The position numbers were made by a program, and so were the translations under genes. 64,000 nt of DNA from Axinella damicornis (Eukaryota > Porifera > Demospongiae > Axinellida > Axinellidae). This document shows positions 31,780 through 42,931 of this stretch, piece by piece; the first letter of the stretch is position 1, and the number at the start of each line of letters is the position of its first letter. The stretch spans positions 3,592,926 to 3,656,925 of the forward strand of contig OZ007506.1 in NCBI GenBank assembly GCA_963931865.1, in the 5' to 3' direction. The notes under the pieces were generated by a model that searched no databases, was not told where the DNA came from, and saw only the letters and a program-made list of their open reading frames with translations.

Positions 31780-34700
31780 CTATGGATCAGTGTTTGTGGG
31801 GTTCTTCAGTACCGCATCATCAATGCTTGTGGCGATTTGAGCACCATGTAGTGTTTGCATCTGGTGGGCATTAACTTTTCCAAGTTCCAGTGTTGAATTA
31901 CTACGTACTTTCTCTTGCTCTGCTTCAACCCTGCGGTACTTTGGTCGAAAGGCAACTGTAAAGAGTGCAAAGCTCGCAGTACCAAGGCCCACAAGAAACA
32001 GCATTGAATAGGTAAAATCAGCTGGCATTTGTTCACTTCGTAACAGAGAACTGGAAAGTCCAGAATGGCTCCCATTTGATTCCAGCTGCATAGTAATATT
32101 CTGTATGTCAGAAGGGTGAAGGCATTCTATTCCGGACACACTCTCTGTTCCACACACGTTGCTTGACCAGAGCTCAGGTGGGAGGTCAGTCTTGAGAGCT
32201 TTACTAATCAATAACACGGGTACGGAAATCAGCTGACTGCGAAATTAAGGGAAAACATCACTGATAATGACAAAAACTCATCTTGCGAATTTAATCCATG
32301 CAGAGCACAATAAGCTAGCTTTGCCAGCTGAACGTGCTCCTGAGCCAATGTTTGCAAGCTAAGAGGCTTGTTTCTATGGTACACTTCATCTTACATTTGA
32401 CATCGATACACAGAACTGTTACTGCTACACAGTTGAGGCTTACGCAGCAGTCCAGAGGAGACCCAAACTTGTTGCCTCAGGAACAGGATAGGTGACTTCA
32501 ACTCCCAGCTCAAAGCAGACTGGCAGCTGTGGCAAAGCGAAGAACCCAAACAGACACAAGGACAAGGCAATGATCACTGACTGTTGATGTAGCCGTGAGA
32601 CCTGCAGACAACCGTTAGAAAGGTATAATTTGACGCCGCTACATAATGCATCTTGATCCTTGTTCTATTCCTATAATACTGTCTAAACATAGTAGCTGTG
32701 AAAACTGCAGCAGCAAGACTGAAAAACAAGTGATCGTTTCATTTGCATGCTAACCTCAGCAAACAGTATGAGTAATAGAAGAGAGATAGCCATATTGATC
32801 ACGGCTAGGTCTTTGAACTTCTTTGTATGGTCAAGTACAACAGCAGTTATGGTAGATCCCAGTAGGCCACAGATGTTCAGTAGAGCACCCCACAAACCGG
32901 CTTGTTTCTTGTTGGTTGGTGTGAGAGTCAATGTATTCAATGCAGGAAGAGAAAACCCACATTCACGTAAGTAGGTGGGCAGGTGTTGTGTATGTTATGG
33001 TGGCCGGTGATTGCTACAGTTAGTTTTTCACACGTCATGCGAGCCCTCACAGGCTTCTTAACAAACTAGGCGCGAATTGTAGCGTTGTGTGACTGCTAAC
33101 TTGTCGACAGATGTAACCTAACAAGTATGATAGTTTGACGCTCCATTGCGCCACGCTCATAAGCTCCTGATTATCCCACTGTACATTTGTGCAGGGTGAA
33201 TGGCCTATCTCTGTGATGATGCTGTTATTTATGTGGTGCCAGCTCACACAATAACTTAATTCTTACATCGGTGTAGCCATATGGACATAACATTTGTGCC
33301 AGAAGAGTCAAAAGGGTGGCAAATACTGCAGATGCAATCCCCCAGTACACCAGCAACAACCAAAAGTTCCAGTTGGTTGCCACCTACAGAATGACAGAAT
33401 TGTAACTTACAGCTGATGAGCATTGAATAAGTAGTAAGACTACTCTTAACCTCGTTCCCAGGCCATGCGGCCTGGGAACGAGGCTATAGACTACTCTATA
33501 CACAGAAATAAAACCAGTATTACGCTGAAAACACCAAGAAAGGTACGAGGGCATTACACTATTTACTATGGGATGCAATTCATACTGTCGTATTTGATGT
33601 GTATGTACACACTAGCAGCTGTACGTGTATAGCAACAGAAATGTTCAACCTGGCCTACAACCCCCCTCCCATCAACCAGCCCCACACCCCACCTCATTCA
33701 GCTATCCTGACGGTAGTGGTGCAACCCGTGGTGAGCAAATTATCCCACTACGGCAATCGCATGCAGATGCTCAGACAATTGCATCACACACATTTAATGG
33801 AACTTTTGTATGACGGAAAAGGCAACATAAAAGGTGATATGTTACGTATACTACTGCACATGTTCAGAAGCCACACACAACAAGCACATAGAAAGCTGTA
33901 TTTAAATCTGTGCACTGGTATGAAACACAGTGATTGACTGTGGGTGAGGCATTAGTCAATCTGGACAATTAACTGTTCAACACAAGTAATAAAAAAAGGA
34001 CAATGACTGTCGGACATATTTTATAACCTTGGTAACACCTCTGAAGAAGGAATAACTTTCCTCTTCTGCACTCGGGGATGGATGAGTGGCTGGCCGGTTC
34101 CACCAAAAAGCAAACATGGTCAGTACAGCCCCAACTGCAGCAGGTATCGTGTACACCCACATCTACGGAGAATATGAAGTAGCTGAGGTAGTGATCCTGC
34201 CGTCCAAGTAATGACCTTTTACACTGCAGCATACACAGTAATACTACAAGAGCATGCAGTAGCCATGGGCTGTCATCCTCTGTGTTTGTTGCAGATGGTA
34301 TATATTTGTATATACCTCCTCCCGTCAAACTATAGAGTAATTTCTGTCTATAGGTGACCATAATGAGTCATGAATGTGACATGGTGCTGGCTAACCAAAG
34401 TAGGTAGCTCTGTTGCTGTGGTAACCAAATAAGGAGACACAAGCAGAGACACAGCAAAACCGATCATTTGCCCTAAAGGGAGGAAGTACAGAGAATCTAA
34501 GTATTCAATCATGAACGTGCATTGATGATTGAAAGCTAGTCCCAGATACCCTGCGATACGTAAGGAGGAGATTTCTGGCTGCCATTTCTCTGACAGGTCA
34601 ATAGTTTCTTCTGACATGTACACAGCTATTATTACTGCATGCCACAACAAAAAAATATGATGTAAAAACTCACCAACTGACGCAAAATTAGTGCAAAATG

Positions 34701-37700
34701 ATCTCTCTTTTTCCCCAAACCAAAAGGAGGCCAGCTTTGTTGGGGAGTAAGTGATGAAAGGAGAGGCACTAGCAGTCAGCACCTGCCCCAGCATAGCCAC
34801 CAGGAACCCCGAGCGGTTGTACACACGGGAGCATACTATGGGGTGGGCAGTACTGAGCCACCGTAGTGCTGAGCCTGTCACGTTAAGACCAGCACCAATG
34901 TAGAGCTGAGCAGAAACATAAGAGCAGAAATATTATATTAAATTGAATTTTCAATCAAACCACGGAGTAAACGTGACTTGTAGTTGCTACCCAGCATATA
35001 GCAGGCCCGTAGGAAGCAATTTTAGTTTGGTCAGGTGGAGAGCGGTTTGAGGGATGAAAATCGTGGCGGCACAAATGGCGCACGCAGCATGCTAATTGAG
35101 AAGCGGAGCAAGTGCATGAAGTGCGTCACATAGGGGGGTCTGGGGGCCCTCCGCCAGGAAAATTTTGAATTTTAGACCTTTTGAGATCGTTTCTGGTGCA
35201 ATCTTGGGATGAAACTGCAAGATTCAACAACTTGCTAGCCAGACTGAGCATATTATTGGTCCGGCGGCTGCCGCACCTGCCGCACCTACTCCTACGGCCC
35301 TGTATAGGCATGCACAAAGTGGAGTCATGCAATTGCTTCTGTACATGTTGTCATGACTGTGTGAAATATTAATTAATGTATACTTCACTTGTGACCCTCT
35401 AATAATTGACCTTACAGTGGCATTCAAAGATGCGTATCCATGGGACACTTTGAGTGATATGCACAGGTGGATTTAGAGGAGGTGTGACTGTATAACAGTG
35501 CATCAGCGCTGCAGCCTTACTACATGTATTCACCAGGAATTGGTCTAAAATTTTTCTGAAATAATTATGCTTGGTGGTTAAAAAAAGGTTGTTTATACCA
35601 ACAATCAGCACTCTACCATTTCAGGTTCAAATTACAAAGAGGGTAAGATTTCACCAGTGAAGTATACTTTGTTCGACGATACTCATGTGATCAATGTGTA
35701 TATGTATGCAGCATAGTTTGTTTGTTCTCTATATAAAGTTGACCTTATACTCCTTGCATGTCCCTTATATAAGTATCTAGATGTTCTCACCGGTAATTTC
35801 AGTCCACATGTGTCAAGTAAGAAAATGGCTGCTATCCCCACAACTGGAGAAACAGCAAAATATGCCAAGGAGAACCAGTCCACAGTGCCCACAGCAATAC
35901 CATAGAATGCTGCAGTATAGTTGGCAATAGGTGCAAAGCTCAGCCACATCTACAGAAGGAAAAGGTCCAGTTAGAAACACATCAAACATTGATGCCACAG
36001 AACCTTTCCTTGTGATGCCGTCTTATTCACTCGCACCAACAGTACTAAATTATAGGGAACAAATTGCTTTGGCTACCAGGCAGTAGCCCTCTTCAGTGGC
36101 ATGTACCACTGAATAGGGCTACTGCATGGTAGCTGAAACGTTTGGTTCCCTACAATTTACTACTGTTTGTGTGAGTGAATAAGACGGTATAACATGGATA
36201 GAATACCCAACAACACAAAACCTATAAGAAACCTTCATGTCGCTGTCTGGAGTTTAAGCCTTCTGCGTTCGCGTTTAGACCTTTGCGTTTTAGGTCTTCC
36301 GTGTTTGCGCTTGTAATGGAATCGAACTCCGGAAGATCCGGAAGCAAAGCTGCATTGTTTTTCGGAGACCTAGGTACATACAAAGCCAGCACTCTTTTGG
36401 AAGAAGCCTTCCGCATCTTCGGAATTCGCAAGAAGCCTTCCGTTTTTTCTAAAGAAACCTTCCAGCTTTGGAAGAAGCCTTCTGCAAAGTCACACCACAA
36501 ACGCGAATCAGAAAGGCATCCGAATCGTGGCATCAATTTGCTACACGTGTACCATATCTCAGTTAAGTATAAACCATATCATACACTAAGTGAAGGATAA
36601 CCAAGTAAAGACCTCACCACGCAACCAACCTCATTCCCAGACCTTTTATCCAGCGTGTATATCACTTCCAGTACTTGGATACGTTGTTTGGGTCTGGACC
36701 GAGACTATACTCGCAGACCTAATCTTTATTATTCAGAATGGACACTCTATGTCTGCCAGTTGGGTCTAAATCACCCCCGCTGCATTGTGATCATCTTCCT
36801 ACCAGGTTTCTCCCTCACCCCTCACGAATCCAGCAGGCTAATTCTGCCACCTACCTCAGAGTCCATGCTTTCATGAAACCCATCATGCACAGATGCTTCA
36901 AAAGATAAGAGATCACAGATAGTCATCTCCACCATGCCTGGAGTTCACTCCCAGATGTGTAAATCATTGGTCCTACCAACTTATGACTATATTGTTCCTC
37001 TGTGTGAGAACTCACTTTGTGTAACTATGGAAACTAGCAGAAAAGTGGCACTTGGTAGGCCTGAGCTAATTATTCACAAAATTTCCCCCATTATTTTATT
37101 TGAATATTCTTGACAACTAAGCCCATTATTTTACATCAACAGCCTGTTATTCACAAACTATTTTTGACATTGTGATCGACTTTTCGTTTACGAGCCAACT
37201 CAGATGACTTGGAGCTCTGTAAGCGGTCTAGCAGAGATGCACAGGAGGAGGTAGACTCGTGCCCTGTAGCCTCTGTTCCTGTTTCTGAGCTCGAAAGCGA
37301 CGTAAGGTCGCCACAGCACTCTGCATCAGACTCACACAAGGCAGCCATGAGCCATGTAGCTGAAACTACATGCCCACTAATAATTATTTCCGTTTTCTGG
37401 CCCGATTATTCGCGAATAATGTGCAATTTGGGTAAGTCCCTATTATTCTGCAAATTATGCGTGCATAATTAGCTCAGGCCTAGCACTTGGTTATCCTATT
37501 ATCCTTCCACATATACATGAATACACTCTAGTAGTTAAAGGAACAATGCCTGTTTGTATAGTTTATCTGTGGTCTAAGCATCATATGGTCAAATTGAATT
37601 GTTGCTGTATACGTAAGCTGCTTTGTATCCCAACCACTCTGTTTGTAACAGTAATTACAATAGCTGCACTCAATTGGTTGTTGGTCTGTCTACCAGTGGT

Positions 37701-38387
37701 TGGAGTACTGCGAGACTGGCTATCTTCACTGCTTTATGTATGTCCAGTATATGGGGCTGAAACTAAACTAACCAGCGAAACATGATACCCCACGGTAGGA
37801 AAAGTGTGTCAGGATATGATAACACATACAATCGTAAGTATATTAATTCGTATGGCTCCCCTTTTCCAGTAATTTACGTAATTCGTATGAAATAATTATT
37901 CTAAAATTCATACAGCATAAACAAATGGGTCATTTGAGTTGTCACGGTCAAGCTGGAGGAGGTGGACAGTTAACTTTCTTAGGAACGACAGCTGTGAAGC
38001 CATTTGTGTTGTACAGGTGTACTTCCCAGGCTAGGGTAGCGTGCATCATGACACAGATTCATTTTAAAGCGTAAAACACGCATGCTATTTCTTGTTTGCA
38101 TTGTATTTGTACACCCCTTGTTTCTTGGTCATTTATATAGGTTATACTAGTTCGTATACCTAAAACTGAATTCTGTAGTAACAATTAGATATAGGGTACT
38201 TAAGGCCAGGGTATATACAGGGACATCCAGATATGCTATCACATACCATGCCATTGCTGACATTCAGTAGAAACAGTGTTGCCATCATGAACCACCTCCA
38301 CCTGTATCGGCGGTAGATGGTCCCACCTGATTGCTTCCCTCCATTTGTGGTATCGTCGCCCTGCATAGCTGCATAGTAATGATGCAA
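31780..38387 (-). CDS. SLC49-family major facilitator transporter (9 exons)
   Basis: Reverse-strand exons: 38247-38387, 35791-35949, 34674-34905, 34396-34472, 34028-34162, 33267-33383, 32755-32907, 32444-32601, 31780-32236 (stop 31780-31782). Phases join to about 542 residues. Recognisable SLC49 signatures in order: YRRYRWRW then SNGM joined to MWLSFAPIANYTAAFYG at TM1; WFSLAYFAV; LLDTCGLKLP; APTK-like SPTKLASFWFGEKER; ASVGQMIGFAVS; IPAAVGAVLTMFAFWW; NWNFWLLLVYWGIASAVF; QMLCPYGYTD joined to KQAGLWGALLNICGLLGS; LDHTKKFKD; VEVTYPVPEATSLGLLW. It is an MFS carrier of 12 expected TM helices. Family members (FLVCR1/2, MFSD7/SLC49A3, DIRC2/SLC49A4) move haem, choline or pyridoxine-like substrates; the motifs look closer to the A3/A4 side, but the substrate cannot be read. 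The initiator ATG at 38387 is provisional, as an upstream exon is possible. Intron 1 (2.3 kb) holds a hAT-like element and two MITEs. Confidence 0.88.
33035..33180. mobile_element. Dispersed repeat in an SLC49 intron
   Basis: Reverse-complement relative of 26748-26950 (GAGCCCTCACAGGCTTCTTA, AACAAGTATGATAGTTTGAC). The end AAGCTCCTGATTAT matches the other copy. Confidence 0.65.
33447..33488. mobile_element. Minimal 42-bp hairpin MITE in an SLC49 intron, 9-bp target duplication
   Basis: TAACCTCGTTCCCAGGCCAT then GCGGCCTGGGAACGAGGCTA, a near-perfect hairpin. Flanked by GACTACTCT on both sides (33438-33446, 33489-33497). Confidence 0.92.
36018..36187. mobile_element. Palindromic MITE in SLC49 intron 1
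   Basis: CCGTCTTATTCACTCGCACC left pairs with TGTGAGTGAATAAGACGG right. Inner CAGTAGCCCT / AGGGCTACTG and AGTACTAAATTATAGGGAAC / GTTCCCTACAATTTACTACT also pair. Confidence 0.85.
36626..36707. mobile_element. Hairpin MITE (diverged) in SLC49 intron 1
   Basis: CAACCTCATTCCCAGACC ... GGTCTGGACCGAGACTA. The middle GTATATCACTTCCAGTACT retains the family's central motif only partly. Confidence 0.6.
37053..37484. mobile_element. hAT-like non-autonomous element with 8-bp target duplication
   Basis: Terminal inverted repeats TAGGCCTGAGCTAATTAT and ATAATTAGCTCAGGCCTA. Flanked on both sides by GCACTTGG, an 8 bp duplication as expected for hAT transposons. The interior carries a small reverse-strand ORF (listed separately). 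It inserted into SLC49 intron 1. Confidence 0.88.
37151..37348 (-). pseudogene. Small ORF inside the hAT-like element, possible transposase tail
   Basis: An ATG-led frame of about 65 codons begins MAALCESDAECC, has a serine-rich middle (SSSETGTEATGHESTSS) and ends SSELARKRKVDHN before a stop. The basic ELARKRKV string recalls C-terminal or linker pieces of transposon-derived proteins (from memory, weak). No catalytic domain is present. It is most likely a relic of the autonomous parent's transposase. Confidence 0.35.
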
Positions 38388-38799
38388 CCGGTGCAGTGGT
38401 TATTGCAGCTGCTGACTGGGATAATACTGGCTGTACGTCCCTTGTGATAGCCAGCTGTGGGCACGTGCACAGCACATGAGTAGTAATTACTCTAGCTTGG
38501 AAAGAAGACCACAGATTTGGCTACACACTCCATATAAGGGTATTGGCATTTCAATTGCAATGTCTGTGGCCTATGTAAGTTGCTATATACCACTTGCAGG
38601 CCCTATCACATTATTCATTGAAGAGGAAGACCCATGAGTGGTCTCGCAATCAAATGCACACATTGCTCACAAATCATGTCTGCAACTCATTGAGTGACTT
38701 GGGGATTTTTGGCAAAAGAACATGATGAATGTGCATCAAATATGAACCTACAGTATGTGGTGCAATTTTCATACCATATACTGTATAACAGCACAGCCA
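38388..38799. other. Intergenic; a dispersed repeat fragment
   Basis: About 38448-38535 is repeated at about 44812-44905 (ATAGCCAGCTG then CAGCACATGAGTA and TTACTCTAGCTTGGAAAGAA). No exon recognised. Confidence 0.5.
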
Positions 38800-39762
38800 G
38801 GTAGTAAACATGGGTACCGCGATCTCCGAAACCAAGTTGATGGATAAATGGGCAGCATCAAAGCGTACACAAGTTTCAGCAATACTTTGCATCAAACTGC
38901 TCCCTCTGCTTGAAAATGCCCTAAAACTCAATTTTAAGGCCCTCTACGAAACTGAAAATTTGGACCCTCTCCAAGGCCCCACCCACACCCTGACCCCATC
39001 ATCAATACACACACAAAACAGGCCCAAAAACTTCGGATGGATTTACCACCTGCTCTCCTCACTTGCAGGCTACAGCCCAAAACTCACTGCCACCCTCAAA
39101 AACAGAGGTTTGGCTACCCTAGGCTTTCAAAAAAAATTCCACGCACACCAAGTAAAACCGACTCCAGCCAAGGGCACTCTTCAAAAGGTCAACCTACCCC
39201 CTGCAAAACTAGGGATGCTTTTCCACGTTCACCTCTCGGTTACAGAGTTTTGGCCACACATCTACTCCCTCTCACCAGCCCAGTCCAGCTACCAAACCAG
39301 CCAAATTCGCCCTAACACGAAAATGGGCGGGGCCTGTAATGCCGAAAGGTCAACTCTCTAGAGTACCTTGGCCAGGGAGCTGTCGGATGCTGTTCACTTT
39401 CCAGGCTGTTCTTCGGCCACTTCAGCAGACCCACAAACATTCCTGCTCACTCCACCTAGCTATTCACACTCAGATAGCCCATCACCACATTCAATCAGCT
39501 AGAATAGCTTCTTACTTAAAAAAAAAAAAGAGTGTTCAAACAAATCTTCAAAGTACCGCATGGCCACATCAGAGTACCGATTTGAACCTTGAAAGGGCCG
39601 CTAGCCGCATCAAAGAGAGAAGCCCCCCTTGTTTATTCCGGTTGCCGCCATGGGAAAACGTAAACAGATGAATAACTCTAAATAACCGTATGCAAGTGAC
39701 GTCATCTCATTAATTATTCATGAGCAAAATTGCGCGATTTCGCCGATGCCGTGCTTCCTACC
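38800..39762 (+). mobile_element. GGTAG-ended repeat carrying an ORF, copy A
   Basis: Begins GGTAGTAAACATGGG and ends GTGCTTCCTACC, imperfect terminal inverted repeats. About 97% identical by eye to the inverted copy at 43275-44008 but about 229 bp longer: 39300-39530 has extra sequence ending in a run of A (about 12). Forward ORF 38810-39361 (183 codons, starts MGTAISETKLMDKW) matches the first part of copy B's ORF, then diverges in the extra sequence. TGACGTCA occurs at about 39702. The protein is not recognised. Confidence 0.75.
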
Positions 39763-40607
39763 TCAATTAGGTTGGGCTTGCTCATGCGAACCATGTGCAC
39801 CTAATTTCGTGCAGTATGGAAGGTTACACTCCTGATAGAGGAAAAGATGTCCCACGTAATGTGATTAGTGCCGGCCATTTAATTTTATGAAAGAGATTCT
39901 GACTATGTCACCAGGACATCCATGCTGCCAACAAAAGTAGAGTTGAAGAGAGCTATGTTGGCTAAAAGAAAGATAAATGTGCTCTAACGCTTAAGTGACA
40001 GTGCACAACAGCATGTTGAGGATTTTTCATGTGGGCCATTGCCATTCCTAAGACCTATACAACTAAACCCAGGCAATGGTGGCGATTGGGAAGACAAACG
40101 CAATCATAATATTACCAAGACAGTGAGACAGAATAGACTTACCTGAAGACTGTTCTGAGCTGGCTTGGTGAGTACTATGACGATCTGGATCACCCATACT
40201 TGGAGGAGTGTACTGTGATCCTGAGGCCGTGGGCTTACTGCAGATGGAAAAAAAATGTCATGAGGTCATAACTCATGTAGGTATGTACTGTTCTTCTGAT
40301 TCACTTCAAATCTGAGGTGAGTCCTTTGTGCACGGTGGCCAGTTGGTGAAGGAGTTGTCACGGTACAGTAACAGAATCGTGGGCCATGGGCACCACTCTG
40401 CTCTGTTAGACCCCTTCATTGCAAGCATACGATTTGAATGTCTTTTGAGGGGTTTTTGGATGTTGTGCACATGAAGTTAACCTTAAGAGCTTCCAGGGAA
40501 GATTTAAGCACTAATCTTGTGTCACTTCTTTAGCAGCAGGCACATGCTTGAACTGAACCTATCACAGAGCAGTAGAAGTCTGTCTTCACAAGAAGCAGGC
40601 TTCCTTG
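39763..40607. other. Intergenic; one exon-like block on the reverse strand
   Basis: About 40144-40239 (reverse) has a polypyrimidine-CAG acceptor and a GTAAGT donor. One frame reads KPTASGSQYTPPSMGDPDRH and continues Ser/Gln-rich. Its exit phase does not fit the first SLC49 exon, so its gene is unknown. No other signal. Confidence 0.3.
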
Positions 40608-40698
40608 TAGTCTCGGCCCCCAGACCAGCGTGGATCGCTTCCAGTATCACGTGCAAGCGACACACACTGGGGTTGGCTTGGGTCTGGGGCGGAGACTA
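40608..40698. mobile_element. Hairpin MITE (diverged)
   Basis: TAGTCTCGGCCCCCAGACC ... GGTCTGGGGCGGAGACTA. Inner GTATCACGTGCAAGCGACAC is the family's core. Confidence 0.7.
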
Positions 40699-40845
40699 CC
40701 TTCAGTTTTGCCCTGTTATATATTCATAGAGATTACCTTCCCCCGAGTATGCCAGCCTACTAAGTGTAGGTGGTGCCCACTCAAGAAGTGTTAAACCTAT
40801 AGGTGAAGGGATCAGAAGTCTGGCATGTGTTGTTTCTTAAGGAAC

Positions 40846-41120
40846 AAGGGGGCGACACTCCCATACACGCTGTAGTCAGAGCTGTGACTGGGCTTATCAG
40901 CGAAACTTGACCCCATATACAGGAAAGGCTGCAGTCGCTACACATTCTTCCATATACCATCGGCGGTCAAGCGGTCAACGGCTGAAATACAGTGCAGTCA
41001 AATGGTCAAGAGTCATTTTGCGATGCGGTCAAGCGGTCAAGCAGCAAAAATGACGGTCAAGATTTTTTGACCCCGGTCGCAGCTCTGACTATGGCGTCAA
41101 TGGGAATGTCACCCCCTTGA
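40846..41120. mobile_element. GGTCAA-rich TIR element, copy 3
   Basis: Ends AAGGGGGCGACACTCCCATA and ATGGGAATGTCACCCCCTTG are inverted. The interior has GGTCAAGCGGTCAACGGCTG, TCAAATGGTCAAGAGTCA and GGTCAAGCGGTCAAGCAGC. Same family as 22427-22646 and 23790-24048, with the GGTCAA strand on top. Confidence 0.85.
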
Positions 41121-41876
41121 GGAAGGTGTCTGAAGTTGGTACCCCTCAACAGCTAATGGGATGGTGAGCACTAAGTTTTAAATTAGCCGCTCATAGAGTG
41201 CTTCAGTATACGTAAAAGCATAGATAGCTATGCCATTATCTACGGACATGCACACCTAGCATGTATGATAGTCACGTGCCTGCAGTCAATAATAGATAGT
41301 AATACGTTGAGCTCTCTTCTGATTCTTTCATGCCTCTTCCAAGCCAGTATCGACTCTGCTCTGCTCTTTACACATGCAGTGACAACATCATGTATCTCTG
41401 TCTACTTCTAGCTGCCAGAAAACAGGTTAGGGACTTTGTTGCTTACGTTCTCACGCACTGATGCCATCCAATGATCCGTGTTCCGACTAACTGCTCAAAC
41501 CATCATGGCCAGCACATGCCAGCATCAGCACCCCCTTGGAAGCCGTACTGTATACACGTACATACGTATACGTAGCGCTCGTATAGCGCGTGCAGGAAGC
41601 TGTTACGTCATAAACGTGCACACATTATACACGCGGAATGGGAAATGAGAAATGGGAAATTAGGAAATGGAGAAATGAGGAAATGAGGAAACGGAGAAAA
41701 GGGGAAGCGCTAGGCAATGGGCGTGACGCTGCAATGATGGATGGCATCTCCAAGCAGCTGCATGCACCTCTCTATTAGAATTCCTCCAAGTATGCAACTC
41801 GACCTATAGCTGATTAATGGTTTTCCTTTCTGAGATCAATGATGCTAATTGGATCAATATTATCTGCACTTTTGTG
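41121..41876. other. Intergenic; purine-rich simple repeat
   Basis: About 41635-41706 is a GAAATGGGAAATGAGGAAAT-type purine tract. CGTATACGTA-type palindromic strings lie near 41557-41572. No exon. Confidence 0.5.
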
Positions 41877-42000
41877 CACATTCCACAGTGAGAGGAATTG
41901 AGCCCAGCATGCTGCGTGGTTACTTCTCCCTTTGCAGTGGTATGTTTATTGAGGTATATAGAGCATAAGAAACTTGGCGGCATTGTAGCTACGTAGCTTC
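41877..42000 (+). promoter_or_regulatory. Conserved upstream block of glycosyltransferase-like copy 2
   Basis: CACATTCCACAGTGAGAGGA, TTACTTCTCCCTTTGCAGTGG and TGTAGCTTCATGATGGTGTC are shared with 57032-57180 before the pseudogene. CCCTTTGCAG could be a splice acceptor, so this may be 5' UTR and not a core promoter. Conservation may simply reflect recent duplication. Confidence 0.45.
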
Positions 42001-42906
42001 ATGATGGTGTCAAGTAAACGTAATGCTTTCTTACTGTTGCTGACTGTGTTTGTTGTACACGTAGTTCTGTTTGCAACAAAGCATTTGTTTGATCAAGTTA
42101 CTGGTAGAGAGTCTGGTTGGCCAGCAGCACCTGTTCTGAAGAAAGCTGTTGTGAAACAGGACGGCAAAATTATATCAAAGGTACTGCCGTCGCCTAGAGT
42201 AGACCTGTCAATAAATCTGGTGGTTGTTCCCTACCTGCAATATAATGCCTCTGATGAAGCTATCATTGAACGAAAGAGGGAGTTCTTGACTGCCCTACAA
42301 AGGAACCTAAATCACAAATTTGTCAGTTATGTTCACGTCCTTACAACTAATGCTCATGAAATGCTGCAGCATTCTAATCTTCTCACCAATCAAAGCAAGC
42401 TGATTGTTTCTGAATTGAAAAGCATTGGTACGATGCAAGACTCTTTTGACTACATCTCAAAGAATTTAGTTGATAAAGATGTGGTGTTTGCCAATGCAGA
42501 CATTTATCTCGGAGGTGGCTTTAATCGTGTGGATGCTACGGTGCTATCTAATCGCAATATCATGTATGCCCTCACTAGACGAATTGCTCAGGAAGAGAAG
42601 GAAAAGTGCGGTGAAACTGATTTGTGTGTGGAACACCATTACGTGGGTTCACATGACACCTTTTTGTTTCACTTGACTGAGCCACTGCCAGAGAAAGCTC
42701 TGAAACACTTGGATATAAAATTGCCTAGCCCGGTAATGGAGAATGTCTTGATATGGGTGTTTCAACATCAGCTGAATTATTGCACACTAAATCCCTGCAC
42801 TATTCTGGAGACATTCCACCTTCATTGTAGTAATAAAATGGGAAAGAAAATGAACCATTTCAACTATAGTGGCCTGGCTCCCTTTACCAAGACACTTGTG
42901 TGCTAA
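42001..42906 (+). CDS. Type II membrane protein, glycosyltransferase-like (copy 2)
   Basis: Single-exon gene of 301 residues, closely related over its whole length to 4658-5569. N-terminal basic residues (MMVSSKRN) are followed by one membrane segment (about 9-26) and the same lumenal motifs NADIY, MYALTR, GSHDTF and FHLHCS. Differences include a 3-residue insertion (AAP) after the stem start, loss of LQHD before EMLQH and loss of a short piece after FHLHCS. GMENVL is here VMENVL. An ATG at 42004 is an alternative start. The 3' end is tandemly duplicated (42932-43209). The gene sits between the inverted repeats A and B and upstream of beta-helix receptor 1. Function inferred as for copy 1: probably Golgi glycan modification, substrate unknown. 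Confidence 0.8.
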   Translation: MMVSSKRNAFLLLLTVFVVHVVLFATKHLFDQVTGRESGWPAAPVLKKAVVKQDGKIISKVLPSPRVDLSINLVVVPYLQYNASDEAIIERKREFLTALQRNLNHKFVSYVHVLTTNAHEMLQHSNLLTNQSKLIVSELKSIGTMQDSFDYISKNLVDKDVVFANADIYLGGGFNRVDATVLSNRNIMYALTRRIAQEEKEKCGETDLCVEHHYVGSHDTFLFHLTEPLPEKALKHLDIKLPSPVMENVLIWVFQHQLNYCTLNPCTILETFHLHCSNKMGKKMNHFNYSGLAPFTKTLVC

Positions 42907-42931
42907 TGAATTCTGCACTTGCAAGGTGCTA

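Noticed and set aside
33599..33937. 112-codon ORF in an SLC49 intron
   Set aside because: Opposite strand to the gene, no recognised motif, no duplicate.
36222..36600. About 105-codon ORFs on both strands in SLC49 intron 1
   Set aside because: No domain, no splice sites, and overlapping frames on opposite strands; treated as chance.
38239..38475. Alternative frame over SLC49 exon 1
   Set aside because: The frame joined to MWLSFAPIA at 35949 gives the SLC49 TM1 signature; this one does not.
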